Shown piece by piece: positions 54,505 to 64,000 of a stretch of DNA of 64,000 nucleotides. This DNA is from Xanthomonas bromi. GTDB taxonomy: Bacteria; Pseudomonadota; Gammaproteobacteria; Xanthomonadales; Xanthomonadaceae. Below the pieces are notes generated by a model, which saw nothing but the letters and a program-made list of their open reading frames with translations, did no database searches and was not told the origin of the DNA. The DNA is taken from NCBI RefSeq assembly GCF_900092025.1, contig NZ_FLTX01000036.1:1-64000 (forward strand). The letters are read 5' to 3'. Each line of letters starts with the position of its first letter. Position 1 is the first letter of the stretch. The position numbers were made by a program, and so were the translations under genes.

Positions 54505-57500
54505 GTTTCAATTCACGCGCCCGTGAGGGCGCGACACCATCCTGGACGTGATGGGCGATGCCGGCGTGGGTTTCAATCCACGCGCCCGTGAGGGCGCGAC
54601 ACACGGCGGATGGTGCCATGCCGAACGTGTCGTTGTTTCAATCCACGCGCCCGTGAGGGCGCGACAGGGAGCGCTGTCCACAGCAGGTGTTCGTTAGATC
54701 GTTTCAATCCACGCGCCCGTGAGGGCGCGACGCTAAATCAAGCTCGGCTTGTTAGGTGGTATCCGTTTCAATCCACGCGCCCGTGAGGGCGCGACCTCAA
54801 TCGCGCAAAAATTGAGACGCTAAATCGGCTAGTTTCAATCCACGCGCCCGTGAGGGCGCGACCTGTCACCGGTTCGTGGGCGTTGCGGGTGGTTGGAGTT
54901 TCAATCCACGCGCCCGTGAGGGCGCGACCCATTCAGCCCGCAGCGTTATATCGATGCGATCCTGGTTTCAATCCACGCGCCCGTGAGGGCGCGACAACCA
55001 CGGCGATTCAGATGGTGCGCCAGCACGGCGAGTTTCAATCCACGCGCCCGTGAGGGCGCGACGCGAGCAAGGGCGGGAAGACCGACCTTCAGACGCAGTT
55101 TCAATCCACGCGCCCGTGAGGGCGCGACCCAGTCGGTGCGCCAGGCTATCGACAGGTGGTTAGTTTCAATCCACGCGCCCGTGAGGGCGCGACCAGTTCC
55201 ATGCGCAGCTCCGGTAGATTCATTGGTAAGTTTCAATCCACGCGCCCGTGAGGGCGCGACAACACATTCTGGAACGCTCGCAATAGTTGTGTAAGGTTTC
55301 AATCCACGCGCCCGTGAGGGCGCGACAGGTGGCCTGTCGCAAGATCGGACGCATGGCCATGTTTCAATCCACGCGCCCGTGAGGGCGCGACCCTCACGCC
55401 TACACCAAAGGCGACGGCGAGACCGGTTTCAATCCACGCGCCCGTGAGGGCGCGACCGATGGCGACGGCGGCAGCGGGTATGGAGAGCCAGTTTCAATCC
55501 ACGCGCCCGTGAGGGCGCGACGATGCGATAGGTGTTGCCTAGCGAATCGACCCAGGTTTCAATCCACGCGCCCGTGAGGGCGCGACTGAAGCAATCCCCC
55601 ACGACGAAGAAAAGAAGCCAGTTTCAATCCACGCGCCCGTGAGGGCGCGACGCTAAGGAAATAACGAATGGAAGGTAATACCCCGGTTTCAATCCACGCG
55701 CCCGTGAGGGCGCGACCTCTCCCGAACACTTCCCTCTCCACCTGTAGCACGTTTCAATCCACGCGCCCGTGAGGGCGCGACACAAAGCAAACGCGGGACT
55801 AGACAAGACCAAGGCGTTTCAATCCACGCGCCCGTGAGGGCGCGACTTGAGTACATCGAGTTGGGCAAACACCGATGGAAGTTTCAATCCACGCGCCCGT
55901 GAGGGCGCGACTTGAGTACATCGAGTTGGGCAAACACCGATGGAAGTTTCAATCCACGCGCCCGTGAGGGCGCGACAACCTGCTGCAAGAGCGCGGCGGT
56001 GCGATGGTGGAGTTTCAATCCACGCGCCCGTGAGGGCGCGACTGCACCCCACTGATTGGGCGCGTATCGAGCTCCTGTTTCAATCCACGCGCCCGTGAGG
56101 GCGCGACATGCCATCCTCCGGCACGTTAGGCAGAAGCCTAAAGTTTCAATCCACGCGCCCGTGAGGGCGCGACCACAAGGCTAGGGCACTGGAGCTCGAG
56201 GGAAACTGTTTCAATCCACGCGCCCGTGAGGGCGCGACGGGTCAGCCTGCGCTTCCCTCCAATGGGGATTGAGGGTTTCAATCCACGCGCCCGTGAGGGC
56301 GCGACCCGGGTAAGCTAAACACAAGGGTTACTGTAAGTGAGTTTCAATCCACGCGCCCGTGAGGGCGCGACGCCCGAGCGTCCGGGCTGGCTGCTGGAGA
56401 AGATGGTTTCAATCCACGCGCCCGTGAGGGCGCGACCTACCCGTCTCCACACTGTCCTGAACGTTGTCCTTGTTTCAATCCACGCGCCCGTGAGGGCGCG
56501 ACGTCGTTGGAAGGTGCCAAGCTCCGGGTCGTAGGAGTTTCAATCCACGCGCCCGTGAGGGCGCGACGCAAGCTAGGTGCAGGCCCTATCACCATCAACC
56601 TGTTTCAATCCACGCGCCCGTGAGGGCGCGACGACGCGGCGGCTATGTTAGAAGCAGCGATGCTAGTTTCAATCCACGCGCCCGTGAGGGCGCGACCGGC
56701 GGGATCGTGTTTGTTGGGTCTGGCAGTGATGGTTTCAATCCACGCGCCCGTGAGGGCGCGACTAACGCCGCTTACCGGGTAATGCGTGCACGAGAGGTTT
56801 CAATCCACGCGCCCGTGAGGGCGCGACTGGTACTCGGCGGCTAAGGCTGTGGACGCACGGGGCGTTTCAATCCACGCGCCCGTGAGGGCGCGACACTCCC
56901 AGCCACACGGCCGGCGGGGAAAAACGTGTTGTTTCAATCCACGCGCCCGTGAGGGCGCGACGCATCAAGTTTGGGAAAGGCAGAAGCAACGACCAGTTTC
57001 AATCCACGCGCCCGTGAGGGCGCGACCACCCGCTAAGCGCATACAAGGTGGGCTTGGTTACCGTTTCAATCCACGCGCCCGTGAGGGCGCGACCGATTAA
57101 GCGCGCGTTCGTGTCTCGGTTCCACGGCGGTTTCAATCCACGCGCCCGTGAGGGCGCGACAGTTATACCACCCGTGTATCGCCCTACAAATCAGTTTCAA
57201 TCCACGCGCCCGTGAGGGCGCGACGCGAACCGGGCGGATCAGCTGCGGCATTCGTGGCGAGGTTTCAATCCACGCGCCCGTGAGGGCGCGACTCAACGTG
57301 TTCGGCAAGTTCCCGCCGTCCAGCATGTTTCAATCCACGCGCCCGTGAGGGCGCGACCGGCAATGTGTGCAGGGCCTAGGCCCATCTGATAGTTTCAATC
57401 CACGCGCCCGTGAGGGCGCGACATACCGCCTTTGTCTGGGGGAAGTGCTGCGCAGTGTTTCAATCCACGCGCCCGTGAGGGCGCGACCGCATAACGGAGG

Positions 57501-59596
57501 GTACAGACAGGTGCGGCTACTAGGTTTCAATCCACGCGCCCGTGAGGGCGCGACGCTTACCTTCGCAGGTGGCAAGAACAAGGGGGAGGTGTTTCAATCC
57601 ACGCGCCCGTGAGGGCGCGACATGACATGGAACTCAACAAAGCACCGCGCGCCGAGTTTCAATCCACGCGCCCGTGAGGGCGCGACGGTCACGTACGTAC
57701 AGGCGCCGCTGCGGCAACTCCAGTTTCAATCCACGCGCCCGTGAGGGCGCGACTTTGAGCGCTTACCGAGCAGGTGCAGCTCGTCCACGAGTTTCAATCC
57801 ACGCGCCCGTGAGGGCGCGACGATAGTCTTTACGGCTTTCTGGCTCGCACTGTTCCGGTTTCAATCCACGCGCCCGTGAGGGCGCGACGAGAAGTCACCC
57901 GGCTAAGGCCCGGGGCCTCGTTGGGTTTCAATCCACGCGCCCGTGAGGGCGCGACGAAGTTCTACGACATCCACGACCACACTAGCGGAGTTTCAATCCA
58001 CGCGCCCGTGAGGGCGCGACGATATGCGGATGTTCGCCGGGCTGCACGTCAACTGGTTTCAATCCACGCGCCCGTGAGGGCGCGACCATCGGCCCCGCCC
58101 TCCTGTGCCAAGATGTATCCGTTTCAATCCACGCGCCCGTGAGGGCGCGACGATCTGGGCACCCGCATCAAACGCACCAACCAAGTTTCAATCCACGCGC
58201 CCGTGAGGGCGCGACCCACTTCCAAGCCCCGCAGCAACCGGGCGTTGATGTTTCAATCCACGCGCCCGTGAGGGCGCGACTTCTACCCGGGCAGGTTCAC
58301 ACCGTGCAGCAGGCGTTTCAATCCACGCGCCCGTGAGGGCGCGACATCGGCAGCGGGCTTGAAGCTGTTGTTTGCCACCTGTTTCAATCCACGCGCCCGT
58401 GAGGGCGCGACCCGTTGCCGGTGCACCGAGACAGGTGCACCCACTGCGGTTTCAATCCACGCGCCCGTGAGGGCGCGACTTATTTCACAACCCGCATTGG
58501 AGCAGGCGTGGTTGGGTTTCAATCCACGCGCCCGTGAGGGCGCGACTACGTCGGCTGCCGTGCTGTATACGCCCGGGTCAGTTTCAATCCACGCGCCCGT
58601 GAGGGCGCGACACGCAGGGGTTCGCGGGTCGCATGTCGCGGGATGAGTTTCAATCCACGCGCCCGTGAGGGCGCGACACCACGCCGACGTTGCGGTTGTC
58701 GCGATTCAAGTTGTTTCAATCCACGCGCCCGTGAGGGCGCGACTAGTCACTGTCAACACCAAACTTGCACTAACGTGTTTCAATCCACGCGCCCGTGAGG
58801 GCGCGACCGCGAACACGGTCTACGACCTGTATCGCGACCCGGTTTCAATCCACGCGCCCGTGAGGGCGCGACATGCACGCCTGCAGCAAGCGGCGCTCGG
58901 ACGGCGTGTTTCAATCCACGCGCCCGTGAGGGCGCGACGCCAGGCCGTAGTTGACGCATCACAATGCCCGCAAAGTTTCAATCCACGCGCCCGTGAGGGC
59001 GCGACCGGCTGCACGTGCATCACGTGGACGAGGACTGGAAGTTTCAATCCACGCGCCCGTGAGGGCGCGACCATCACTGCATCCGAGCCAGTCAGCACCT
59101 GACCAGTTTCAATCCACGCGCCCGTGAGGGCGCGACAGTTGTTCCCAGCTACAGGCGCAGAGTTATAGAGAGTTTCAATCCACGCGCCCGTGAGGGCGCG
59201 ACCGATAGGCGTCATTGCCTGCCAGTCGGGAGCATTAGTTTCAATCCACGCGCCCGTGAGGGCGCGACCACCATCCGCAACTCATCCAGGGCACCACCTG
59301 AGTTTCAATCCACGCGCCCGTGAGGGCGCGACTAACGCAGCATCTGCAGGCCACGCCCGGTCAAGGCGTTTCAATCCACGCGCCCGTGAGGGCGCGACCA
59401 TTGCTGTTAAGGCGGGACGTAAGCGCTTTGATGTTTCAATCCACGCGCCCGTGAGGGCGCGACGTCCAGGGTGCCCCACCCGTAGCAGGGTCAGGGTAAG
59501 TTTCAATCCACGCGCCCGTGAGGGCGCGACCTTATCGACCCACATCAGAAGATGCCCGGGAGTGTGTTTCAATCCACGCGCCCGTGAGGGCGCGAC
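54505..59596 (-). CRISPR. Type I-C CRISPR array, 78 repeats and 77 spacers
   Basis: The 31-bp repeat begins GTTTCAATCC and ends GGGCGCGAC on the plus strand and recurs every 65-67 bp. I count 78 starts from 54505 to 59566. All copies read appear identical apart from 54505, which has one change (ATTC for ATCC). Spacers are mostly 33-37 bp. Read on the minus strand the repeat ends ATTGAAAC, the usual 3' end of type I-C repeats, and has a 7-bp CGCGCCC/GGGCGCG hairpin around a tetraloop, which Cas5 would process. The direction fits the leader and cas genes on the right. Two successive spacers (55847 and 55912) are identical. Confidence 0.98.
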
Positions 59597-59783
59597 CCCC
59601 CTTAGCATAAGTGCTTGCCATCGTTGCTAAAACACGGGCCGTTGCGCGGACTTGCTGAAAAAGCGGTCGAGAAGTAGTCATGCGGACCTGTGAATCCGCT
59701 AGGTATTTATTTTTTTCTTGCAAATCAGTTGCTTGAGGAAGGTGCGAACCTGCCCGGTTTTTATGGGACGCTTGGGGTTCGCG
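59597..59783 (-). promoter_or_regulatory. CRISPR leader
   Basis: The 187 bp between the leader-side repeat and the end of cas2 are AT-rich for this genome (for example TATTTATTTTTTTCTTGC near 59705-59722). On the minus strand TTTAGC and TATGCT, 16 bp apart, lie just before the first repeat and could be the array promoter. It is where new spacers should be inserted. Confidence 0.75.
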
Positions 59784-60074
59784 TCAGAAAATCAGTGGGC
59801 CTTTGAGGTCCAGGCTGGGTTTGGCGCCAACGTGCTCCACGCGGGCCTCCCATTTCGCGCCAAGGTGATAGAACCGCAGGCTGTCTAGGGCCGGGTCGAT
59901 CAGGTCGCAGAGTTGCTGCCGTAATTCAGTCCATTGGGCAGGCTCGACTTCGATCTCGAAGACCGAGAACTGCACGCGCTGCCCACGGTCGCGGCAGGCT
60001 TTGGCGACCTTGCGCAGGCGTTTCTCCCCGCCGGGAGAGCTGGTGCTGACGTCGTAGCTGACCAGAATCATCAT
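59784..60074 (-). CDS. cas2: CRISPR-associated endonuclease Cas2
   Basis: 96 residues, MMILVSYDVSTSSPGGEKRLRKVAKACRDRGQRVQFSVFEIEVEPAQW. The ferredoxin-like fold and the SYDVST start, with the Asp, are typical of type I-C Cas2, which pairs with Cas1 in the spacer-integration complex. It is 15 bp downstream of cas1 and ends next to the leader. Confidence 0.96.
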   Translation of the reverse strand: MMILVSYDVSTSSPGGEKRLRKVAKACRDRGQRVQFSVFEIEVEPAQWTELRQQLCDLIDPALDSLRFYHLGAKWEARVEHVGAKPSLDLKGPLIF

Positions 60075-60089
60075 GGGACTTGAGCCGTG

Positions 60090-61124
60090 TCATTTCCAGA
60101 AGAAGGAGGGATAGCCATCCAGATCGCCACGCAGGTGCCGTGCCATCAGCTGCGCCTGCACGAAGGGCAGCAGGCCGATGTCGACCTTTTCGCCCAGGAA
60201 GGCATGTTGGAGCTGTTCGCGTTTGCGCTCCTGGTAGGCGATCAGCACTGTCTTGCGCGCATCGTCCTTGAGAAGAACCGCGCCGTTGTCGAAGACCTGG
60301 AAGTCGCGCTCGTTCAATTGTCGGCGGTTGATCAGCGACAGTGCCAGGCGCTCGCCAAGCAACGGCCTGAATTCCTCTGCCAGGTCCAGGGCCAGGCTTG
60401 GCCGTCCCGGTCGGTCGCGATGCAGGAAGCCGACTGCCGGGTCCAGACCAACCGTTTCCAGGGCCGAGCGGCAATCGTGGGTCAGCAAGGTGTAGAGAAA
60501 CGACAGCAAGGCATTGAAGGCGTCGCGCGGCGGGCGGCGATTGCGTCCGCCAAAGCGCAGCAGCGGGGCCTCGGTGCGTACCAGTTGGCCGAAGACGCCG
60601 AAATACGACTGCGCTGCCTCGCCTTCCAGGCCGCGCAGCACGTCAACACTGGTTTCGATGAGCAGGCGTTGTGGAATGCGCTTGAGCCGCTTGAGTGCAT
60701 GCTGAAAGGCGGGGATACCGGTGAGGCGGTCGCCGTGGTCGCGCCAGCCGCGCGCCAGCACGGCGCGCTGGTTGTGTATTTTTCCTGCCAGCAGGTGACG
60801 CACAATCGCGGCGCAACGCACGGGATCGTCGCTGCATCGGTACTGTTCACGGCGCAGCAGCACATTGCCGGACACCGGGCCTTCCACACGCGCGAGAAAG
60901 CGCCCCTGCGGAGTCAGATAACAGATGCTGATGCCTTGCTCGGCGCAGAAGCCGAGCAGCTGAGGCGAGACCGCGACACGTCCGATGCAGACGATGCTCT
61001 CCAGCATGTGAACCGGTAATCGAGTGCGTTCTTGCCGCTCCACCTCCATGACGACATTGGCGCTGTCCTTGCGCAACCACGCGCCGTCGGTGGTGACATA
61101 CAGGGTATTGAGTTGGCGGCGCAT
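60090..61124 (-). CDS. cas1: CRISPR integrase Cas1
   Basis: 344 residues starting MRRQLNTLYVTTDGAWLRKDSANVVMEV, of the Cas1c type. The C-terminal catalytic domain has the metal ligands in LRGLEGEAAQSYF (Glu), GFLHRDRPGRPSLALDLAEEFRP (His and Asp). It integrates spacers at the leader end with Cas2. It begins 2 bp after the cas4 stop. Confidence 0.97.
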   Translation of the reverse strand: MRRQLNTLYVTTDGAWLRKDSANVVMEVERQERTRLPVHMLESIVCIGRVAVSPQLLGFCAEQGISICYLTPQGRFLARVEGPVSGNVLLRREQYRCSDDPVRCAAIVRHLLAGKIHNQRAVLARGWRDHGDRLTGIPAFQHALKRLKRIPQRLLIETSVDVLRGLEGEAAQSYFGVFGQLVRTEAPLLRFGGRNRRPPRDAFNALLSFLYTLLTHDCRSALETVGLDPAVGFLHRDRPGRPSLALDLAEEFRPLLGERLALSLINRRQLNERDFQVFDNGAVLLKDDARKTVLIAYQERKREQLQHAFLGEKVDIGLLPFVQAQLMARHLRGDLDGYPSFFWK

Positions 61125-61126
61125 CG

Positions 61127-61759
61127 TCAGTCCTCTTCAGTATCGAGTTGTCGACGCAGCCAGGTGTCCACGCTCCCGCGACCGAGCAGGCGCGGCTGAC
61201 ACAGGTCGATCAATGAGCAGGCATCGCAGCGTTTGCTGTCGTAGCACGCACTGGGCGTCATGCCGTGAGACAGCAATGCACGGGTTTCGGCGATGGTGCG
61301 CTGCGTGAGCTCGCGCAGCGTTTGATCGAAGACGACGTCCTTGCGCCGGCGGGTCTGCCCGTAGAACAGCGCGCCGGCGTCTACTGGGCGTTTGAGCATG
61401 CTTTCCAGGCACAGGGCCTGGGCACACAGCTGTACCTCGTCGGCCCGGTGCGACTTGGGCCGGCCCCGTTTGTACTCCACGGGGAACGCGAATTCCCCTG
61501 CGGGATCGTGATGGAATTCGACCACATCGGCCTTGCCGGTGATGCCCAGTTCCAGCGCCAGCAGCGGCATCGCGGTGACGGTGCGCACGCCACGCCTGCG
61601 CTGCGTGTGTGCCACATCGGCGCGCTCGTGCAGCAGCCGGCCTTCGGCGGTTTGCCGGTTCTCTGCCCATTGCCGTTCCACATGGATCAGCGCGCATTGG
61701 CGTGGGCAGTAAAGGTAGTGCTGCAGGGCAGAGAGCGGGATCAGGTCGTCGTCGTCCAT
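61127..61759 (-). CDS. cas4: CRISPR-associated exonuclease Cas4
   Basis: 210 residues. LSALQHYLYCPRQCALIHVERQW carries the first Cys of the iron-sulfur cluster, and CDACSLIDLCQP near the C-terminus the others. The RecB nuclease motifs are ELGITGKADVVEF and FPVEYKRGRPKSH. In type I-C it selects and trims pre-spacers with the right PAM for Cas1-Cas2. Translation is probably coupled to cas1. Confidence 0.96.
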   Translation of the reverse strand: MDDDDLIPLSALQHYLYCPRQCALIHVERQWAENRQTAEGRLLHERADVAHTQRRRGVRTVTAMPLLALELGITGKADVVEFHHDPAGEFAFPVEYKRGRPKSHRADEVQLCAQALCLESMLKRPVDAGALFYGQTRRRKDVVFDQTLRELTQRTIAETRALLSHGMTPSACYDSKRCDACSLIDLCQPRLLGRGSVDTWLRRQLDTEED

Positions 61760-61778
61760 GGTCTCGCTCTCCTGATCG

Positions 61779-62657
61779 TCAGAACAGTTCGGTCACGCTG
61801 ACGCCGGCAGGAAGTGCGCGGTCGATCACCACCCGGTAATCGGAAAAGCTGCGTGCCGGTCCCTGATCCACATGGCCAATACGCTCGACCTTGACCTTGT
61901 CGAAGAGCATATGCGCCGGTGCGTTGCCCATCGGGTGTTCGTGCTCGAAGACGATCAGTTTGCGTGCCGCCATCTCGCCGCGTGCGGCGGAGCGGTCGTG
62001 CTCGAACAGATTGGTCAACGCGCGCCACAGCAGTTGCAGATCCTCCTCCGAGAAACCGGTGCGCTCTGCCAGCTTGGCCGACACAAAGCCATGCGCGCGA
62101 TACAGGCCGTAGGGCAGGATGTGCTTGCGGCCCATGGTGCGCTCCTTCTCCAGGTCTTTCTCGTTGGTCACCGCCACGCGGGTGATCGACACTTCCAGCG
62201 GCAACACCGGTTCGACCGAGGTGGCGAAGGCCAGTTGCACCGGGCCACGGACCTGGCCGGTATTGACCTCGGTGGTCATCACCGCGCCGAAGGTGCGCAC
62301 GTCGAAGAAGTTGCTGCACATCCATGAAGTGAGTTCCTGAGCCTTGGCCTGATCCTTGGGGAGCTTCTTGTATTTCTCCTTGTCGTCCGGCGGAATGTTC
62401 AACGCCTTCCAGGCCAATTCGTGATGGCTGTTCAGGACTGATTTCTCCTGCATGTAGATCGCATAGCCCGACTGGGCTTCTTTCTCCAGCGCCACGTAGT
62501 TGCGGATCTTGCGCTTGAGCGCTACGTCGGTGACAAGGCCGCGATTGGTTTCCGGGTCCAGTCGCGGCAGGTTGCCGGCGTCGGGGTCGCCGTTGGGGTT
62601 GCCGTTGGTCACATCGAATAGATAGACGAATTCGTAGCGGTGGGTAATGGCGCTCAT
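61779..62657 (-). CDS. cas7: Type I-C Cascade backbone protein Cas7 (Csd2)
   Basis: 292 residues, MSAITHRYEFVYLFDVTNGNPNGDPDAGNLPRLDPETNRGLVTDVALKRKIRNYV. This N-terminus with NGNPNGDPD is the Csd2/Cas7c signature. It polymerises along the crRNA. Its ATG overlaps the stop of cas8c by 4 bases (ATGA), and cas4 follows after 19 bp. Confidence 0.97.
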   Translation of the reverse strand: MSAITHRYEFVYLFDVTNGNPNGDPDAGNLPRLDPETNRGLVTDVALKRKIRNYVALEKEAQSGYAIYMQEKSVLNSHHELAWKALNIPPDDKEKYKKLPKDQAKAQELTSWMCSNFFDVRTFGAVMTTEVNTGQVRGPVQLAFATSVEPVLPLEVSITRVAVTNEKDLEKERTMGRKHILPYGLYRAHGFVSAKLAERTGFSEEDLQLLWRALTNLFEHDRSAARGEMAARKLIVFEHEHPMGNAPAHMLFDKVKVERIGHVDQGPARSFSDYRVVIDRALPAGVSVTELF

Positions 62658-64000
62658 GCGGGTTCTCCTTCGGAAGCGGTGTCGGGGGCGTCCTGGCCGT
62701 TACTGCGGGCGAAGCGCGCCTGGGTCTGGTGGTAATAGCCGATGGCGAAGCAGCCTTGTTCCTGAATCGGCAGGCTGCGCGGGAAGCTGGCGGGAAGCGC
62801 GTCGATGATCTGGCCGATCTCCTTTTCCAGATTCACCGCCAGGCCGGCCTTGTCCTTGCGCAGCTTGCCGAAGTGGTTCTGGGCACTACGCAGCAGCACC
62901 GGGAAGATGCTGGCCGGTGTTGCAGAGGCGGCACCGTAGTAGCGGTCGCGGATGGTGGCGTTGACCTGGCCGCCCAGTGCGGCGCGTTGCAGGTTTTCCA
63001 GCGACGAGAACAGCCTGCCCAGCAGGTAGCCGGGGTCGGTATTGGCGGTATCGAGACTCACTGGGGGTTCTCCGTTGGTGGATGACAGTCCTTGTTGCGT
63101 GTCCAAACGCGCCTCGCGTGCCAGGACGGCCCGGCACAAGGCCACGCGCAGCGGCTTGATCTGCCCGTCGGCACGGAAGCGCATGACGATGCCGCCGAGC
63201 AGGCTACGCGGGTAGGGGGTGCCGGCGAGGATGGCGCGGGTGAGTTCGCCGGCCAGCAGCGGCGAGACGTCCTCGACCTTGGGCTTGCCGTGCTCGCCGT
63301 AGACCGGCGCGGTCTGCAGGGCGAGGAATGCCGGTGTGGGCGGGCGCTTCCAGGCGGGCGGTTCGAGCTTGAGGTCGTGGTAGTGGGCAGCAAGACGTGC
63401 GGCAAAGCCGGCCAGTGTCTGCGTTTCCCAGAAGCGGATCGACAGGCGCGCGGCGTTGGGCGCCAGGCCCAGCACGAAGATGCGCGCGTCGTCGTCCAGC
63501 GTGGCATCCATCTCACGCAGTGGCCGCATCTGCCGCACCTGTTCCAGCGCCAGTTGCAGGCGCTGGGTGGCCTGGCCGTCGGCGATCCCGGGGCCGTCGG
63601 CGTCGCCGCCACGTAGGAAATCGGCGATCAGGTCCTCGGCGCCGGCGGCCTGCGCGATAGTCCTGGCCTGCGCCCAGAACACCACCGTGCTGTCGCCGAT
63701 CTGCAGCCGCTGCCGGTTGCGCGGGTCGCGCCGCAGCAGGTGGTTGAGTGCAGTGGTGTAGGCGAAGGTGGCCTGTTCGGAGATTGGCGCGTTAGCACCG
63801 CTATCATTTTCTTTTTTCTTGGCTCTGATCTTTTCGAATGAGCCCCGGTACGACATGTAGGCGTCGCCCTGGAAGGAAACAATGGACGTTCCCGTAGGCT
63901 GTCCGCCGTTCACTCCCTTGATCGCCGGGTGCAGCCGCGCCAGCGGCGCACGTTCGCCGCTGACCAGGCAGATGCCGCAGGCGCTTTCGGAGGCCAGGCC
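62654..64000 (-). CDS. cas8c: Type I-C Cascade large subunit Cas8c (Csd1), cut by the window edge
   Basis: The frame is open from the right edge (64000) to the stop at 62654, 448 residues of a protein that is normally near 600. The first visible residues, GLASESACGICLVSGERAPLARLHPAIKGVNGGQPTGTSIVSF, match the middle of Csd1, with a CxxC pair. The true start lies outside the window; a GTG at 63913 is internal. Cas8c recognises the PAM and positions target DNA; cas5 and cas3 are expected further right. Confidence 0.95.
   Translation of the reverse strand, partial: GLASESACGICLVSGERAPLARLHPAIKGVNGGQPTGTSIVSFQGDAYMSYRGSFEKIRAKKKENDSGANAPISEQATFAYTTALNHLLRRDPRNRQRLQIGDSTVVFWAQARTIAQAAGAEDLIADFLRGGDADGPGIADGQATQRLQLALEQVRQMRPLREMDATLDDDARIFVLGLAPNAARLSIRFWETQTLAGFAARLAAHYHDLKLEPPAWKRPPTPAFLALQTAPVYGEHGKPKVEDVSPLLAGELTRAILAGTPYPRSLLGGIVMRFRADGQIKPLRVALCRAVLAREARLDTQQGLSSTNGEPPVSLDTANTDPGYLLGRLFSSLENLQRAALGGQVNATIRDRYYGAASATPASIFPVLLRSAQNHFGKLRKDKAGLAVNLEKEIGQIIDALPASFPRSLPIQEQGCFAIGYYHQTQARFARSNGQDAPDTASEGEPA

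Noticed and set aside
54505-59596. Array read on the plus strand
   Set aside because: The leader lies on the right next to cas2, the decayed repeats are on the left, and ATTGAAAC should be at the repeat's 3' end. All three require the minus strand.
54334-59630. Many open frames on both strands across the CRISPR array, giving proteins with repeated SIHAPVRAR, NPRAREGAT and APSRARGLK units
   Set aside because: The 31-bp repeat has no stop codon in several frames and the period often keeps frames open. The units are only translated repeats.
1-64000. tRNA, rRNA, prophage or insertion-sequence genes
   Set aside because: No cloverleaf, rRNA segment, transposase, integrase or phage structural gene was recognised anywhere.

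Overview
The window is about 64 kb of GC-rich chromosome from a gammaproteobacterium of the Xanthomonadaceae, most likely Xanthomonas itself. This rests on remembered gene content and order: a cytochrome c oxidase operon of the ctaC-ctaD-ctaG-ctaE-surf1-ctaA-ctaB type, an rpsU/yqeY/dnaG block divergent from tsaD, a type I-C CRISPR-Cas locus with a 31-bp repeat, and GGGAATC-type intergenic repeats. The species cannot be fixed from the sequence alone. No insertion-sequence transposase, prophage, rRNA or tRNA gene was recognised.

Layout. 1-3313: putA on the minus strand. 3590-12111: an aa3-type cytochrome c oxidase operon. It holds a DUF2244 protein, subunits II, I and III, Cox11, SURF1, an SCO-like protein, and the heme A enzymes CtaA and CtaB. 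A 57-residue membrane protein hides between ctaD and ctaG, and a DUF2909 gene lies antisense inside the operon. 12354-15114: a thioredoxin-like lipoprotein and a bile-acid/sodium-symporter-family protein. 15381-16599: a lipase-like gene broken by a frameshift. 16758-21044: dnaG, a YihY-type membrane protein, yqeY and rpsU, all minus, with a strong rpsU promoter and terminator. 21323-25223: tsaD, folB and a GH3 glucosidase. 25606-28459: a PQQ-type sugar dehydrogenase and small membrane or stress-type proteins.

28809-35958 is a cell-wall turnover cluster: a permease, an L,D-transpeptidase-fold protein, a frameshifted dipeptide epimerase and an NlpC/P60 peptidase on the minus strand, with an amidase lipoprotein and a VanX-type dipeptidase on the plus strand. 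Together they could release peptidoglycan peptides, cut them to dipeptides, epimerise and import them. 36270-42277: small proteins, two EF-hand proteins, a HAD hydrolase, two secreted unknowns and a DUF1338 (2-oxoadipate dioxygenase-type) enzyme. 42552-50421: an MdtABC-type RND efflux operon. 50823-54158: an M20 amidohydrolase, queF, a LysM protein and a lipoprotein.

54305-64000 is a type I-C CRISPR-Cas locus. The array has 78 repeats (54505-59596) plus three decayed repeats at its far end. The leader is at about 59597-59783, followed by cas2, cas1, cas4, cas7 and a cas8c cut by the window edge; cas5 and cas3 should lie beyond it. The array and cas genes read on the minus strand.

The least ordinary things here are two genes broken by single-base changes in G/C runs, a ~145-bp inverted-repeat element present in two good copies and one decayed copy, a family of GGGAATC intergenic repeats (one abutting the folB start codon), and the graded decay of the CRISPR trailer.
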